A DNA stretch of 64,000 nt from Gemmatimonadota bacterium (GTDB lineage Bacteria > Gemmatimonadota > Gemmatimonadetes > Gemmatimonadales > Gemmatimonadaceae): NCBI GenBank assembly GCA_026387935.1, contig JAPLKU010000021.1, positions 62,001 to 126,000 on the forward strand, in the 5' to 3' direction. Within the stretch, counting starts at the first letter, position 1. Every line of letters begins with the position of its first letter. The notes under the pieces are model-generated. The model had not been told where the DNA came from and did not search any database. It worked only from the letters and a program-made list of their open reading frames with translations. Positions 42,389-51,155 of the stretch are shown here, piece after piece. The position numbers and the translations under genes are program-made.

Positions 42389-44239
42389 CTACTTCGCCGC
42401 TCCGGGCGGACGGCGGCGCAACGTGTCGGCTGGCGAGCGCTTGAGCGAATCCTCAGGCGTGATGCGCGGCTTGAGCGGCATCTCCTTGAGGAGTTCCGTG
42501 CTGCCTTCAAGCGAGTTGCGGAAGCGCTCGATGTCCTCATCCGACGAAATGATGTGCGGCGTCAGGAAGAGGAACAATTCGTTCGTCGTCGTCGTCTTGG
42601 TCGTGTTGCCGAAGAGGTACTGGCCGATGAACGGAATCTTTGAGAGAATCGGCACGCCCGACGTCGACTTGGTCTGGTTGTTGCCGGCAAGACCGCCAAT
42701 CACCGTCGTCTGTCCGTCGCGAAGGAAGATTTGCGTCGTAGCCTGCCGTTTGGAGATGACCGGCGCGCTGAACTGAATTTCGTTCGTCGCGGCGTCGTTG
42801 GTCTGGTCCACGGCCATATTCACATAGCCGTCGGCGTTGATCGTTGGCGTAATCGTGAGCGTCGTGCCCACCGGGATGTACTGGATCGTCTGCACCGTTG
42901 TCGGCACCGTACCGGTCGTCACGCTCTGGTTCACCTGAACGAACGGCCGCTGCTCGCCAACGTTGAGCACCGCCTGCTTGTTGTTCTGCGCGATGATCAC
43001 CGGCATCGAGAGGACCTTCACATCACCACGCGACTGCAGCGCGTTGAGCGCCGCGGCATAGTTGATAGAGCCGTTGCCGCTCGTGAGTTTGAAAATGAAA
43101 TCGCGCGCGCTCGGATTCCCCGCCAGGAAGCCGACGGTGTCGCGGGCATCGGCCGTCGCGCCCTTCTTCGTCGCGGCGCCACCCAAGCCGACATTGAGGT
43201 CGGTCGATCGTGACACTTCCGCGATCGTGACCTCGATGAGCACCTGCAGCGGGCGCAGGTCGATACCGGTCATCAGACCCTGAATCAGCTGGAAGTCGGG
43301 CAGCGTCGACCGAATGAGCAGCGAGTTGGTTGCCTCGTCAGCAACGATTCGGATCTGCGCCGAAGCGTTCGACAGCGTTCCAACGCCGCCCTGAACACCG
43401 AGGGCGTTGCCAATGAGCCCTTGCACGAGTGCATTCTGGGCCCCGCGTCCGCCACCACCGAAACCACCCAGTGCGGCAGCGGCTCCGCCCCCCCCACCGC
43501 CGCCAGCGCCTCCACCGCCACGTCCACCGCCGCCACCGCCGCCGCCACCGGCCGCACCGCCGCCCGCAGCCCCACCGGCGGCGCCGCCAGCAGCGCCGCC
43601 GCGGCCACCACCAGCGCCGCCGGGTGCTGTGAAGTTCAGCCCGCCACCCTGTGCACCAAACGCGTTGCCATTCTGCACGCCGAGCAGGTTCATCAGCACC
43701 GGGGCCACGGTCACGGCGCTCGCGTGCTTCAGCCGATAGGTGTACAGCTTGAGTTCAACCGCCGCCTGCTGCTGTTGCTGCACCGCCGCCTGCGCGCGCT
43801 GCTGAGCCGTCTGCTGCGCCGCTGGGGCGGCACTCGGATCGCCCTCGAGCCGGATCAGCGCACCTTGCGTGGTGAACTTCACCCCGCTCGCTTCGGAGAG
43901 CCCGCGAATCATCGCGACCAGCGTATCGTGCGTGAATCCACGCGCCATGCGCACGGTCACCCGCTGCGACGGAATGTTGGTCATCGTGACGTTCAGGTTT
44001 CCCGCCTCCGACAGCGCACTGAGCACCACCTGAAGTTCCTGATTCTGAAAGTCGAGCGCGAAGGCACCCTGCTGCTTGATGGTGTCCACCTTGACGGCGC
44101 CGACTGCCGGCTTGGCCGGTGGTCGCGCCGGCGGAGCACTGCGCTGCGCCACCAGTAGCGATGCCAGTGGCGATGGCAACGCCGGTGCAAGGAGCGCCAT
44201 AGCGATGGGCGCGATGAGGAACAGACGGAAGGACTTCAT
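42389..44239 (-). CDS. gspD: Type II secretion secretin GspD
   Basis: This outer-membrane channel protein has 616 residues. The signal peptide is followed by an STN-like N0 domain (FALDFQNQELQVVLSALSEA), N-domains (LYTYRLKHASAVTVAPVLMN; IRIVADEATNSLLI) and the secretin domain (EVTIAEVSRSTDLNVGLG, VPILSKIPFIGQYLFGN). An unusual insert of about 60 residues made almost only of Gly and Ala (about 205-270) lies between N-domains, encoded by a GC-rich low-complexity tract. A terminal Pro/Arg-rich tail follows. It overlaps nothing: gspC ends 8 bp upstream. Confidence 0.95.
   Translation of the reverse strand: MKSFRLFLIAPIAMALLAPALPSPLASLLVAQRSAPPARPPAKPAVGAVKVDTIKQQGAFALDFQNQELQVVLSALSEAGNLNVTMTNIPSQRVTVRMARGFTHDTLVAMIRGLSEASGVKFTTQGALIRLEGDPSAAPAAQQTAQQRAQAAVQQQQQAAVELKLYTYRLKHASAVTVAPVLMNLLGVQNGNAFGAQGGGLNFTAPGGAGGGRGGAAGGAAGGAAGGGAAGGGGGGGGGRGGGGAGGGGGGGAAAALGGFGGGGRGAQNALVQGLIGNALGVQGGVGTLSNASAQIRIVADEATNSLLIRSTLPDFQLIQGLMTGIDLRPLQVLIEVTIAEVSRSTDLNVGLGGAATKKGATADARDTVGFLAGNPSARDFIFKLTSGNGSINYAAALNALQSRGDVKVLSMPVIIAQNNKQAVLNVGEQRPFVQVNQSVTTGTVPTTVQTIQYIPVGTTLTITPTINADGYVNMAVDQTNDAATNEIQFSAPVISKRQATTQIFLRDGQTTVIGGLAGNNQTKSTSGVPILSKIPFIGQYLFGNTTKTTTTNELFLFLTPHIISSDEDIERFRNSLEGSTELLKEMPLKPRITPEDSLKRSPADTLRRRPPGAAK
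43470..43620. repeat. Low-complexity Gly/Ala tract in gspD
   Basis: A run of ccgcc/gccacc triplets encodes long Gly and Ala stretches (GGGGGGGGGRGGGG). It is a slippage-prone GC-rich region within an N-domain loop of the secretin. Confidence 0.85.
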
Positions 44240-44247
44240 GGGATCAC

Positions 44248-44760
44248 TCAGGGTACTGGTTTGCTTGCGTCAACCGAAAACCGCTCTCCATCTGCCGCTC
44301 GGAACGCGACCCGTCCGCGTTCGATCGAAACGACGACAAACTCTCCAACCTTCGAGCCGACCCGCACGATCGTGGACTGGCCGCCGGGGAGCTGCGCGGT
44401 GCCAAAGCTTTCGCCATTGAGCGAGATCGCTGTGCCAAGCACCACCGGACGCGCAGCGGGTTGCCGCGCAACCGCAACGGCTTCACCTGGCAGCCGGTAC
44501 CGTTTCGCCGGCGCTTGGCGATCGTCGGCAAATACATCGTGTGCCACCGCCGCGGCGAGATCGGCCGCCGGCGTGGCCGCCGGAAACCGCAACGCCGAAT
44601 CCGGAATCGACACTGATGGTGGTGCGGCCTCCACGCCCTGCACCCGCACCGCACCAACCATGGTGGCGACCAGCACCACCACGGCAGCGGCCGTCACGCC
44701 CGCTGCGGCGCGGAAGAATCGGTCGCGCATCATCTCGCGGTTCAGCATGGAGGCGCTCAT
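44248..44760 (-). CDS. gspC: GspC/PilP-like inner-membrane component
   Basis: The protein has 170 residues: one N-terminal membrane helix (about 19-40, AAAGVTAAAVVVLVATMVGA), a periplasmic linker (ADDRQAPAKRYRLPG), and a C-terminal beta-rich homology region (VVLGTAISLNGESFGTAQLP, VVSIERGRVAFRAADGERF). This is the architecture of GspC, which bridges the inner-membrane platform to the secretin. It lies directly before gspD and overlaps gspM by ATGA. Sequence similarity is low, so position carries much of the call. Confidence 0.75.
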   Translation of the reverse strand: MSASMLNREMMRDRFFRAAAGVTAAAVVVLVATMVGAVRVQGVEAAPPSVSIPDSALRFPAATPAADLAAAVAHDVFADDRQAPAKRYRLPGEAVAVARQPAARPVVLGTAISLNGESFGTAQLPGGQSTIVRVGSKVGEFVVVSIERGRVAFRAADGERFSVDASKPVP

Positions 44761-45434
44761 GGTCCGCGCTTCCCGCCGGTTGACGGCAACACGGGTAACG
44801 CCGGCTTCGGCGCGACGGCCGCGACCGGCATCGGCAGTGCGTAGCCGACAACGGTCGCGCTGACCGAGAGTGTTTCCCGATCGTCCTCGCCTGCGCGCAA
44901 CGTTTTCGCCACATCGAGCCGCTCGATCACGACGATCTTGTCGCCGCGCTCAATCGCGTCGAGAAAATCGAGCACGCCCTGAAAATCCGATTCCGCACGA
45001 AGCTCGACGCGCAGGGGACGCAGTCCATCCGTATTTGCCGTGGGGGCGACGGGTGCGCGCCCAACGAGATTCGACGGCGCGGCGCGCGTAGCCGCGCTGG
45101 CAAGCCAGACATGGCTCTTCCGTGCGACTTCTCCGAGATACGTCACGAGGGTCGCGCCAGCAGCCACGTCGTTCGGTCCCACAAAGACGCGCCCGGCGGC
45201 GACGGCCACCGCCGAGTCGGCGATCTGCTTGCGTTCCGGGTTTCGCTTGGCGCCGTTAATCGCCGATTGCTCACGCGCAAACGCGTCACGCTCGGAGACG
45301 ATCCGCTCATTGAGGTCGGCGAGCGAAGCGCGCATCGGCCGCGCCACCCAGATCCAACCGAACGACGGGACCAGCACGGCGAGCGCAAGCAGCAGGGCGC
45401 GACGGTCACGCGCATTCAGCGTTGGCATCTTCAT
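44757..45434 (-). CDS. gspM: GspM/PilO-like inner-membrane component
   Basis: The protein has 225 residues. One helix near the N-terminus (RALLLALAVLVPSFGWIWV, about 12-30) is followed by a coiled coil (LADLNERIVSERDAFAREQ) and a ferredoxin-like periplasmic domain (LRPLRVELRAESDFQGVLDF, DKIVVIERLDVAK), as in GspM and PilO. The stop overlaps gspC and the start overlaps gspL, both ATGA. It should dimerise with the GspL/PilN partner. Confidence 0.82.
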   Translation of the reverse strand: MKMPTLNARDRRALLLALAVLVPSFGWIWVARPMRASLADLNERIVSERDAFAREQSAINGAKRNPERKQIADSAVAVAAGRVFVGPNDVAAGATLVTYLGEVARKSHVWLASAATRAAPSNLVGRAPVAPTANTDGLRPLRVELRAESDFQGVLDFLDAIERGDKIVVIERLDVAKTLRAGEDDRETLSVSATVVGYALPMPVAAVAPKPALPVLPSTGGKRGP

Positions 45435-46795
45435 CGCTTGGCCCCGGCCAGCACCGCGCCGAGCGAAAAGTGCTCGAGCGGCTCTTCCCCTTCGACGGCT
45501 TCGCGGCGCACCGGCGCTGTGGCCCGCACCGATGCCACTCCGGGAATGCGCGCGACCGCGTCAAACACCGGCGCCGCACGAATCGCGACGCCATCAATAA
45601 ACACCGAATCGCCGCGGGCGCGAACGGCCGTGAGCGACGCGTCAATCGGCAGATACGCCGCAAGATCGGCCAGCACCGCCGACCATCGCCGGGCTGATCG
45701 CGACGTGCCAGCGAGCGACGCCACCTGACGGTACGCGGCATCCACGGACGAACGGCCGACGAGCGTCGCTTCCACCTGCGTCCGCACGCCGGCACGCGAC
45801 GTCTGGACATGCGCCAGTTCGCGTTTTACTCCCATGTAGTGGACGACGGCAGCCAGAAGCAGCGTCGCCGCTGCTGCGCCAAGTGCCCACCACGCGTTGC
45901 GCTTCACCCTGGCGCGGTCACGCTCCACCGACGCATCACTCCGGAACTCGAGCCCGTCCGCGTCGCCGGCAAACCGCGCGGCCAGCGCATCAGGGTGCTC
46001 GGCGAGCGTGGTCCATTTCGGTTCCGGCGAGAGCACGCGCAGCCCGGCGGCCGTCAGCGCGTTGATCATATCATGCGCAGCGGCGTTCGGTCCAGCCACT
46101 CCCACACGCGCCGAACCGCGGTCGCCGCCGTCGGCGATGAGTTTCGCCATCTGCACCGCATCGCCGGCACCCCGAAAGCGCCGTACCCCATCCAACCGGC
46201 CATGCGAAAGCGTCAGCAGATCGGCGCGACCATCGCGCGCAATGACGAAATACCCCGCGCCGCGCGCAAACACCGGCCACAGCGCCACCGCAGCTGCCGC
46301 CCACGCCGATTCCGCCGGGACAACTGAACGCAGTTCGCATCCCGCAGCGATTGATGCCGCGTGCACGGCCTGCGTCAGCAACTGGGCCGCTGACGACGCA
46401 AGCGTCGCGCTTGGGGCTGACGGCGCACTGCCGTTCTTCCCGGCGCCAGTCGCCGTACTGGTCACCACCTGCGCACCGCGTGCCGCCACGAAGTAGCGGC
46501 CGGCGTTTCGCGCGAGAAAACGATTGCGGTCGTCTTCCGAAAGCGGCGGAAGCGCAATTGCGCGTGTCTCGGCGAGCGGCGGCATCAACACAATCACCAA
46601 CTCCGGCTTCTCCATTCCCGACGCGCGCGCGGCGTCTGCGAACGCCGTACCCAGCAGTTCACGCGACCCGTTGGCCCCATCATTCAGCGCCAACTCCCGC
46701 TGCCACACAGTCGCCACGGCAGCCGAGGCCGCCGTCACCGATAGCGGGGTCAGCGAAATCCCCAGCACGCCCGCCGACGATGACTTGTGACTCAT
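45431..46795 (-). CDS. gspL: GspL-like platform protein (PilM-PilN fusion type)
   Basis: The protein has about 454 residues. The cytoplasmic part (1-295) resembles the actin-like PilM/GspL fold (MPPLAETRAIALPPLSEDDR, GYFVIARDGRADLLTLSHGR). One membrane helix follows (about 305-325, WALGAAAATLLLAAVVHYMG), then a PilN-like coiled coil and ferredoxin fold (SVDAAYRQVASLAGTSRSAR, PIDASLTAVRARGDSVFIDG). Start 46795 makes an ATGA overlap with gspK; ATG 46801 is two codons earlier. It recruits GspE to the membrane. Confidence 0.82.
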   Translation of the reverse strand: MSHKSSSAGVLGISLTPLSVTAASAAVATVWQRELALNDGANGSRELLGTAFADAARASGMEKPELVIVLMPPLAETRAIALPPLSEDDRNRFLARNAGRYFVAARGAQVVTSTATGAGKNGSAPSAPSATLASSAAQLLTQAVHAASIAAGCELRSVVPAESAWAAAAVALWPVFARGAGYFVIARDGRADLLTLSHGRLDGVRRFRGAGDAVQMAKLIADGGDRGSARVGVAGPNAAAHDMINALTAAGLRVLSPEPKWTTLAEHPDALAARFAGDADGLEFRSDASVERDRARVKRNAWWALGAAAATLLLAAVVHYMGVKRELAHVQTSRAGVRTQVEATLVGRSSVDAAYRQVASLAGTSRSARRWSAVLADLAAYLPIDASLTAVRARGDSVFIDGVAIRAAPVFDAVARIPGVASVRATAPVRREAVEGEEPLEHFSLGAVLAGAKR

Positions 46796-47781
46796 CGCCA
46801 TTCCTCCGCAGCCACACCGGCCGCTGGAGCGCCATTTACCTGGCTCCGCTGGACGAGTACGCGCAACCGCACCGGCTTCGCCGATGGACTCGCGTAGGCC
46901 ATCAGCGTGACTTCGATCTGCGTCGTGAGCACGCCAGCCCGCGCCGAAATCGCCTGCTGTGCCTGCTGACTTTGCGCGGTCTGTGCGTTCTGCACGCCGC
47001 GCCCGGCGCCGGCGCGCGGTTGCGGCATCACGTCCGCGACGCTCGCGATGCGTCCACCGCGCGCACGCGTCGCCTGAATTCGCGCAATGATTTCGTCAGT
47101 CATGTTCGGCAGCACACGCAACACCGGAACCGGCGCGGTGTTGAGATTGACCTGTGCGCTCCCCAGCGTCGTGAGATACGGGCTGACGGCGGCATAGATG
47201 TCCTGCGTCATCCCCTTCACGTCTAGGAGCTCCTCGAGGTCACGAAAGTTCTGGTTGGTCGGCAACCGCAGGAGCTTTGCCTTGAGGTAATCATCGCGCT
47301 CACCGCCGCGTGCACGCGCGATGTCGTCCGGGTCCCGCCAGTCCATGATGGCCTGGGCGAGCTGATCTGCCACCACGAAGTCGTTAAGCACATTGGAGAA
47401 CAGCGTACGGAACTCAGACTCCGAAAGCGTGTTGACGTTAAGCCGGGTGCCGAGGTCAACCGCGCGGATATCCACGCGCATGCTGTCCACGAGCATGGAG
47501 CCGGAGTAACTCGAGTCGACGCCCAGCCATGGGTCGGCCGCGCGCGCGCTGCCAATTGCACCGGCGGTGGACGTGGGCCCGGCCCGGAGCGCAGCCTCGA
47601 GTCGTGCGCGGGTCGTGGCAAACGCCCCAAGCGCCCCGGCCGACGCGTGCGCCCGATCGGCGGCCGCGATGCCCACCTGCCGGCGCTCACGGCCGACCAA
47701 CGAGAACTCTACCGCCACCACGGTAATGCCAACAACGAGCCAGAGCGCAGCCAGCATGGCAACGCCACGACGGTTCCTCAT
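46792..47781 (-). CDS. gspK: Minor pseudopilin GspK
   Basis: The protein has 329 residues. The prepilin signal is short (MRNRRGVAMLAALWLVVGIT), lacking the +5 Glu as GspK proteins do. The long alpha domain with NVNTLSESEFRTLF, ADQLAQAIMDWRDPDD and LNLNTAPVPVLRVLP-like segments is the GspK helix-hairpin-helix signature (seen as VNLNTAPVPVL). GspK caps the pseudopilus tip with GspI and GspJ. It overlaps gspJ by ATGA. Confidence 0.93.
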   Translation of the reverse strand: MRNRRGVAMLAALWLVVGITVVAVEFSLVGRERRQVGIAAADRAHASAGALGAFATTRARLEAALRAGPTSTAGAIGSARAADPWLGVDSSYSGSMLVDSMRVDIRAVDLGTRLNVNTLSESEFRTLFSNVLNDFVVADQLAQAIMDWRDPDDIARARGGERDDYLKAKLLRLPTNQNFRDLEELLDVKGMTQDIYAAVSPYLTTLGSAQVNLNTAPVPVLRVLPNMTDEIIARIQATRARGGRIASVADVMPQPRAGAGRGVQNAQTAQSQQAQQAISARAGVLTTQIEVTLMAYASPSAKPVRLRVLVQRSQVNGAPAAGVAAEEWR

Positions 47782-48470
47782 GGCGTCACCTCACCGAACA
47801 CCACCGTCAGTGGCAGCGTCAGCAAACGTGGTAACACAAATCCGTCGGCCGGAATCATCGTGATCCGGAGCGCGATCGGCGTGCCGGTCGCTGCTTCCGT
47901 GCTCGGAATCCACCGGCTCGTGCGCTGGTCATAGAACTCCACGGTCAGATCGCCGATCGTGCTATCGAGTTCACGGCGCATCAGCGGCGTCTGCGTACTC
48001 GCCTGGTACTCAATGGTCAGCCCGCGCTCCGGCGTGTTGTCGTCGGTGTCCACGAAGATCCGGATCCGCACATTCGACGTCATCAGCGGATTGGGCGCGC
48101 TGGTGACAATCGTCAGTTCGTTGCCGGTTGAAGCGGCCGCGGTGACTCCAGCGGTGGACGCGCTCCCGGCCCGCGACCCGAGCGCGACCGTTGCGACCTG
48201 CGCACCTGCCCGAGCGCCGCGCGGCACCCCGCCCTGCTGAATCTGCGGCTCGCCTTGCAGGATCCACTGCCGCAGCATCTCGCGCATCGACGCGGCGCGC
48301 TCCACCTCGGCCGATGCGTAGCGAATCGTTTGCTGACGATCGATGATCGTTCCGAACGCCACCGAACCACCGGTGACCATCATCGCGAGAATCGTGATCG
48401 CGATGACGAGTTCAATCAACGTCATGCCACTGCGGGTACCGCTCCGGGTGCTTCCGCGAGCGCGGGTCAT
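47778..48470 (-). CDS. gspJ: Minor pseudopilin GspJ-like
   Basis: The protein has 230 residues. A basic leader of 15 residues ends in G, then MTLIELVIAITILAMMVTGG is the type IV prepilin N-methylation motif with Glu5. The C-terminal beta domain (LTIEYQASTQTPLMRRELDS, LTVEFYDQRTSRWIPS) fits GspJ. A Ser/Gly/Ala-rich loop (GSRAGSASTAGVTAAASTG) lies mid-protein. It is coupled to gspI (ATGA) and gspK. Confidence 0.87.
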   Translation of the reverse strand: MTRARGSTRSGTRSGMTLIELVIAITILAMMVTGGSVAFGTIIDRQQTIRYASAEVERAASMREMLRQWILQGEPQIQQGGVPRGARAGAQVATVALGSRAGSASTAGVTAAASTGNELTIVTSAPNPLMTSNVRIRIFVDTDDNTPERGLTIEYQASTQTPLMRRELDSTIGDLTVEFYDQRTSRWIPSTEAATGTPIALRITMIPADGFVLPRLLTLPLTVVFGEVTP

Positions 48471-48919
48471 TCGTCAGACCCGCCGCGCCCGCCGCCGCCG
48501 CGCGCATTCCCCGTCGTGATGACTGGACTTCGGTAGACGTAACTCTTGAGCTCGAACACGTCGTCCTTCGCCCAGAGCACACGCACCGTCACCGCATACA
48601 CGCCGGGCTGCGTCGACATCGGACTGGACTCCGTCTGCCACGAATACTCATGCAGCGGCTCCGCAAACTTGCCGCTCTTCACGGTGTCCGGCAGCGCGCG
48701 CAGCGCCGTTTCATTCAAGAAGTCGAGCCAGTCGAGCCGTGTTTGCGCCAGCGCTGCCGACTCCACTGCGCGGCGCGCCTTTTCTGCCGTTCGCATCTCC
48801 GTGCCCACGGTCTCGAGTGCCGCAATCGCGACCATCCCGACGATGGCCATCGCGGCCACCGCCTCGAACAACGACACGCCGCGCCGGCGACGAAAACGGG
48901 GCCTACCGCGCTTCGGCAC
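48467..48919 (-). CDS. gspI: Minor pseudopilin GspI-like
   Basis: The protein has 150 residues (GTG start overlapping gspH by 17 bp). The basic leader RRRRG is followed by VSLFEAVAAMAIVGMVAIAA, a prepilin motif with Glu5. The remainder (YSWQTESSPMSTQPGVYAVT) matches the small beta domain of GspI, and a short Gly/Arg tail follows. Its position between H and J supports the call. Confidence 0.86.
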   Translation of the reverse strand: MPKRGRPRFRRRRGVSLFEAVAAMAIVGMVAIAALETVGTEMRTAEKARRAVESAALAQTRLDWLDFLNETALRALPDTVKSGKFAEPLHEYSWQTESSPMSTQPGVYAVTVRVLWAKDDVFELKSYVYRSPVITTGNARGGGGRGGSDE

Positions 48920-49349
48920 GCGCCACCCCCGTCCACGGGTCCACCTTCACCATCTGTGTTCCACCCGGACCGCGCACCGCCACGGAATCCGCGAACGACG
49001 CACCACTCGGCTGGAAGAGGAACTGCAACCGATCGAGGTCGCTCACAAAAACGGTCGCGCCACCGAGATCTATATGGCCTGCCGCATAGGTGCCCATGCC
49101 GTGCACGCCTGTCGTGTCCACTCGAAATGCCCCACTCGTCGGATCGAGCCGCACCGCGACAATCGCACTCGCGAACACCGCTTCACCACGCGCCGTGCGC
49201 AGCAGATCCAGCAAGGGCTCGGCGTCGCCGCGCGGTCTGGTCAAGCCAAAGTTGCCGATCGCCGGGGCAGCGAGCAGCAGCGAGATCGCGAGAACGGCGA
49301 GGACCAGGGCCATTTCCCAGAGGGTGAACCCGCGGCGCACGGCGCGCAT
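48903..49349 (-). CDS. gspH: Minor pseudopilin GspH-like
   Basis: The protein has 148 residues. RRGFTLWEMALVLAVLAISL is a prepilin leader cleaved before Phe, with Glu5. The soluble part (LLDLLRTARGEAVFASAIVA, AGHIDLGGATVFVSDLDRLQ) fits the GspH/FimT beta domain. The start shares a base with the gspF stop (TAATG). Confidence 0.88.
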   Translation of the reverse strand: MRAVRRGFTLWEMALVLAVLAISLLLAAPAIGNFGLTRPRGDAEPLLDLLRTARGEAVFASAIVAVRLDPTSGAFRVDTTGVHGMGTYAAGHIDLGGATVFVSDLDRLQFLFQPSGASFADSVAVRGPGGTQMVKVDPWTGVARAEAR

Positions 49350-50548
49350 TACCGGAACGATCCGGCATTGATGCCGTAGATCGCCTGGAGCAGCGACAGC
49401 GCGACAAACGCGACGATCGCGCCGAACACCACGATCATCACCGGTTCGGCGAGCGCGGCCACGCGCTGCGTTGCGCGCTCTGTCCGCTCCTCGAAAATGT
49501 CGGCGGCCTTGAGGAGAAAGGTGCGCATGTCGCCTGCCTCTTCACCGACGCCGATCAGCTGGCCCAGCAGCGGCGAGAAGAGCGTGCTTTCACCAACCGC
49601 CGCCCGCATCGAACTCCCCTCGCGCACAAGCCCGCGCACGCGCGCGACTTCATCCTTCGCAATCGGATCGCCGATGCTCTCGATCGTGTCGTCGAGTGCT
49701 GGCAGCAGCGGCGCACCGCCGGCGAGCAGCACGCCGAGGAGCCGCGCGAAGCGCGCGGAGATGGCGTACTGGCGCAGCGTACGCACCACCGGCAGCGCCA
49801 GGAGAAACGACGCCCAAGCGCGCCGGCCGTCTTCGGTGTTCTTCACCCAGGCGAAGAGCGCCGCCCCGATAAAGGGCAGGAGCGCGAGCACGGGCCAGCC
49901 GCGACGAATCGCGCCCGTGAACGCGAGCAGCGCGCGCGTGGTGGCCGGGAGTGTCGCGCCGCTCCCCTCCAGCAACGTGACAAAACGCGGCAGCACGAAG
50001 AAGATCAGCACGGTCACGGCAATGCACCCGGCCGCAGCCAGGAGCAACGGATAGATCGCCGCGGAAATGATGCGACCGTTGAGCTGCTCCTCACGTTCGA
50101 GCTGCTCGGCGAGGCGCGCAAACGCCGTGTCGAGGTCGCTGCTGCGCTCACCCGCGCGCACGATGCCGGCATAGAGCGGATCGAAGAGGCGACGGTGTTC
50201 GGCGAGCGCGTCGGCAAGTGGCACGCCACGCTCCACACGCGAGCGAACATCGCGCACGGCGTCGGCTACGTCGCCGGTGACGACGCCGGTTGCCGCATCG
50301 AGGGCGCGCGCCAGCGGCATACCCACCGGCAGCAGCGCGGACATGGCACGCGTAAACTCGAGTACTTCGCGCTTTCGGCCCGGACGCCACCAGCTTGTGC
50401 CTGACGACGCATCCGACTCGGCCACCTGCAGCACGAGCAGACCGCGGGCCTCAAGCGACTTGGTCAGCGCGCCGGCGCTTTCCGCACTACCGTGCCCGCG
50501 CTGGCGACGGCCAGCGTCATCGACGGTTTCGTACGCGAACGTGGGCAT
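49349..50548 (-). CDS. gspF: Type II secretion inner-membrane platform GspF
   Basis: The protein has 399 residues with two T2SF domains (about 65-190 and 270-390). Motifs are FTRAMSALLPVGMPLARALD and its second copy FARLLGVLLAGGAPLLPALD. Three membrane helices are predicted: AAIYPLLLAAAGCIAVTVLI, GWPVLALLPFIGAALFAWV and the C-terminal VMIVVFGAIVAFVALSLLQA. GspF anchors the ATPase and extrudes pseudopilins. It starts 18 bp after gspG. Confidence 0.96.
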   Translation of the reverse strand: MPTFAYETVDDAGRRQRGHGSAESAGALTKSLEARGLLVLQVAESDASSGTSWWRPGRKREVLEFTRAMSALLPVGMPLARALDAATGVVTGDVADAVRDVRSRVERGVPLADALAEHRRLFDPLYAGIVRAGERSSDLDTAFARLAEQLEREEQLNGRIISAAIYPLLLAAAGCIAVTVLIFFVLPRFVTLLEGSGATLPATTRALLAFTGAIRRGWPVLALLPFIGAALFAWVKNTEDGRRAWASFLLALPVVRTLRQYAISARFARLLGVLLAGGAPLLPALDDTIESIGDPIAKDEVARVRGLVREGSSMRAAVGESTLFSPLLGQLIGVGEEAGDMRTFLLKAADIFEERTERATQRVAALAEPVMIVVFGAIVAFVALSLLQAIYGINAGSFR

Positions 50549-50566
50549 GGAAAGACCGAAACGGTC

Positions 50567-51016
50567 CTACTTCCAGCTCAGAACGTCGGCGTTTTCACCT
50601 TCGCCACCGAGCGCACCATCCGCTCCGTACGAAAAGAGGTCAAAGCCGGTCGGGTTGACTTCGCCCGGCGAGATGAAGAGATACTGACGCCCCCACGGAT
50701 CGGCCGGCACCGCCTTTCGGAGATACGGTCCGCGCCAGTTGGCGGGCGGATCGATCGTCGGCAGCTGCTGGAGAGCCGCGAGGCCCTGCTGCGTGGTTGG
50801 GTACGCACCCGTGTCGAGGCGGTAGGCATCCAGCGCCGAGGCCAGCATCTCGATCTGCGTCTTGGCCGTCGTGGCTTTTGCCGTGCCGACGTTCTGGAAC
50901 ACGTTCGGCGCGACAAGCGTAGCGAGAATGGCGATCACCACGATCACGACCAGGATTTCGATCAGGGTGAACCCGCCCTTCTGGCGACGTCTGAGCTTCA
51001 GGGTCTGTTCGGTCAT
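50567..51016 (-). CDS. gspG: Major pseudopilin GspG
   Basis: From ATG 51016 the protein has 149 residues. The leader ends in KGG and the mature part begins FTLIEILVVIVVIAILATLV with Glu5. The GspG-specific calcium-site region is present (DTGAYPTTQQGLAALQQLPT, NWRGPYLRKAVPADPWGRQY, FDLFSYGADGALGGEGENAD). It is the first gene of the secretion operon, which explains its place at the front as the most abundant subunit. A 14-G tract lies 59-72 nt upstream in the leader or promoter. Confidence 0.96.
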   Translation of the reverse strand: MTEQTLKLRRRQKGGFTLIEILVVIVVIAILATLVAPNVFQNVGTAKATTAKTQIEMLASALDAYRLDTGAYPTTQQGLAALQQLPTIDPPANWRGPYLRKAVPADPWGRQYLFISPGEVNPTGFDLFSYGADGALGGEGENADVLSWK

Positions 51017-51074
51017 GGGTGTCGTGAGCAAGAGGGCTGGTGGCTTTGACACGTCCGCCCGGGAAGGCGTTTCT

Positions 51075-51088
51075 CCCCCCCCCCCCCC
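51075..51088. repeat. 14-base homopolymer (G on the transcript side) upstream of gspG
   Basis: Fourteen consecutive C on the plus strand, read as G14 upstream of the type II secretion operon. Such tracts are prone to slipped-strand length change. Confidence 0.9.
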
Positions 51089-51105
51089 GGGCGGTACCCG
51101 CCTGC

Positions 51106-51142
51106 CATTACAGGACAGACGTAACTGTACAGGTAGACGTTA
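51106..51142. promoter_or_regulatory. Direct repeat in the gspG upstream region
   Basis: TACAGGACAGACGT and TACAGGTAGACGTT occur in tandem, about 20 bp apart, upstream of the homopolymer. One to two helical turns between copies fits a regulator or RNA-polymerase contact site. Confidence 0.45.
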
Positions 51143-51155
51143 AGTCGTTCTACCC

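Noticed and set aside
43407-43739. Pro/Ala-rich plus ORF opposite the gspD Gly tract
   Set aside because: Pure low-complexity shadow of the Gly/Ala coding stretch.
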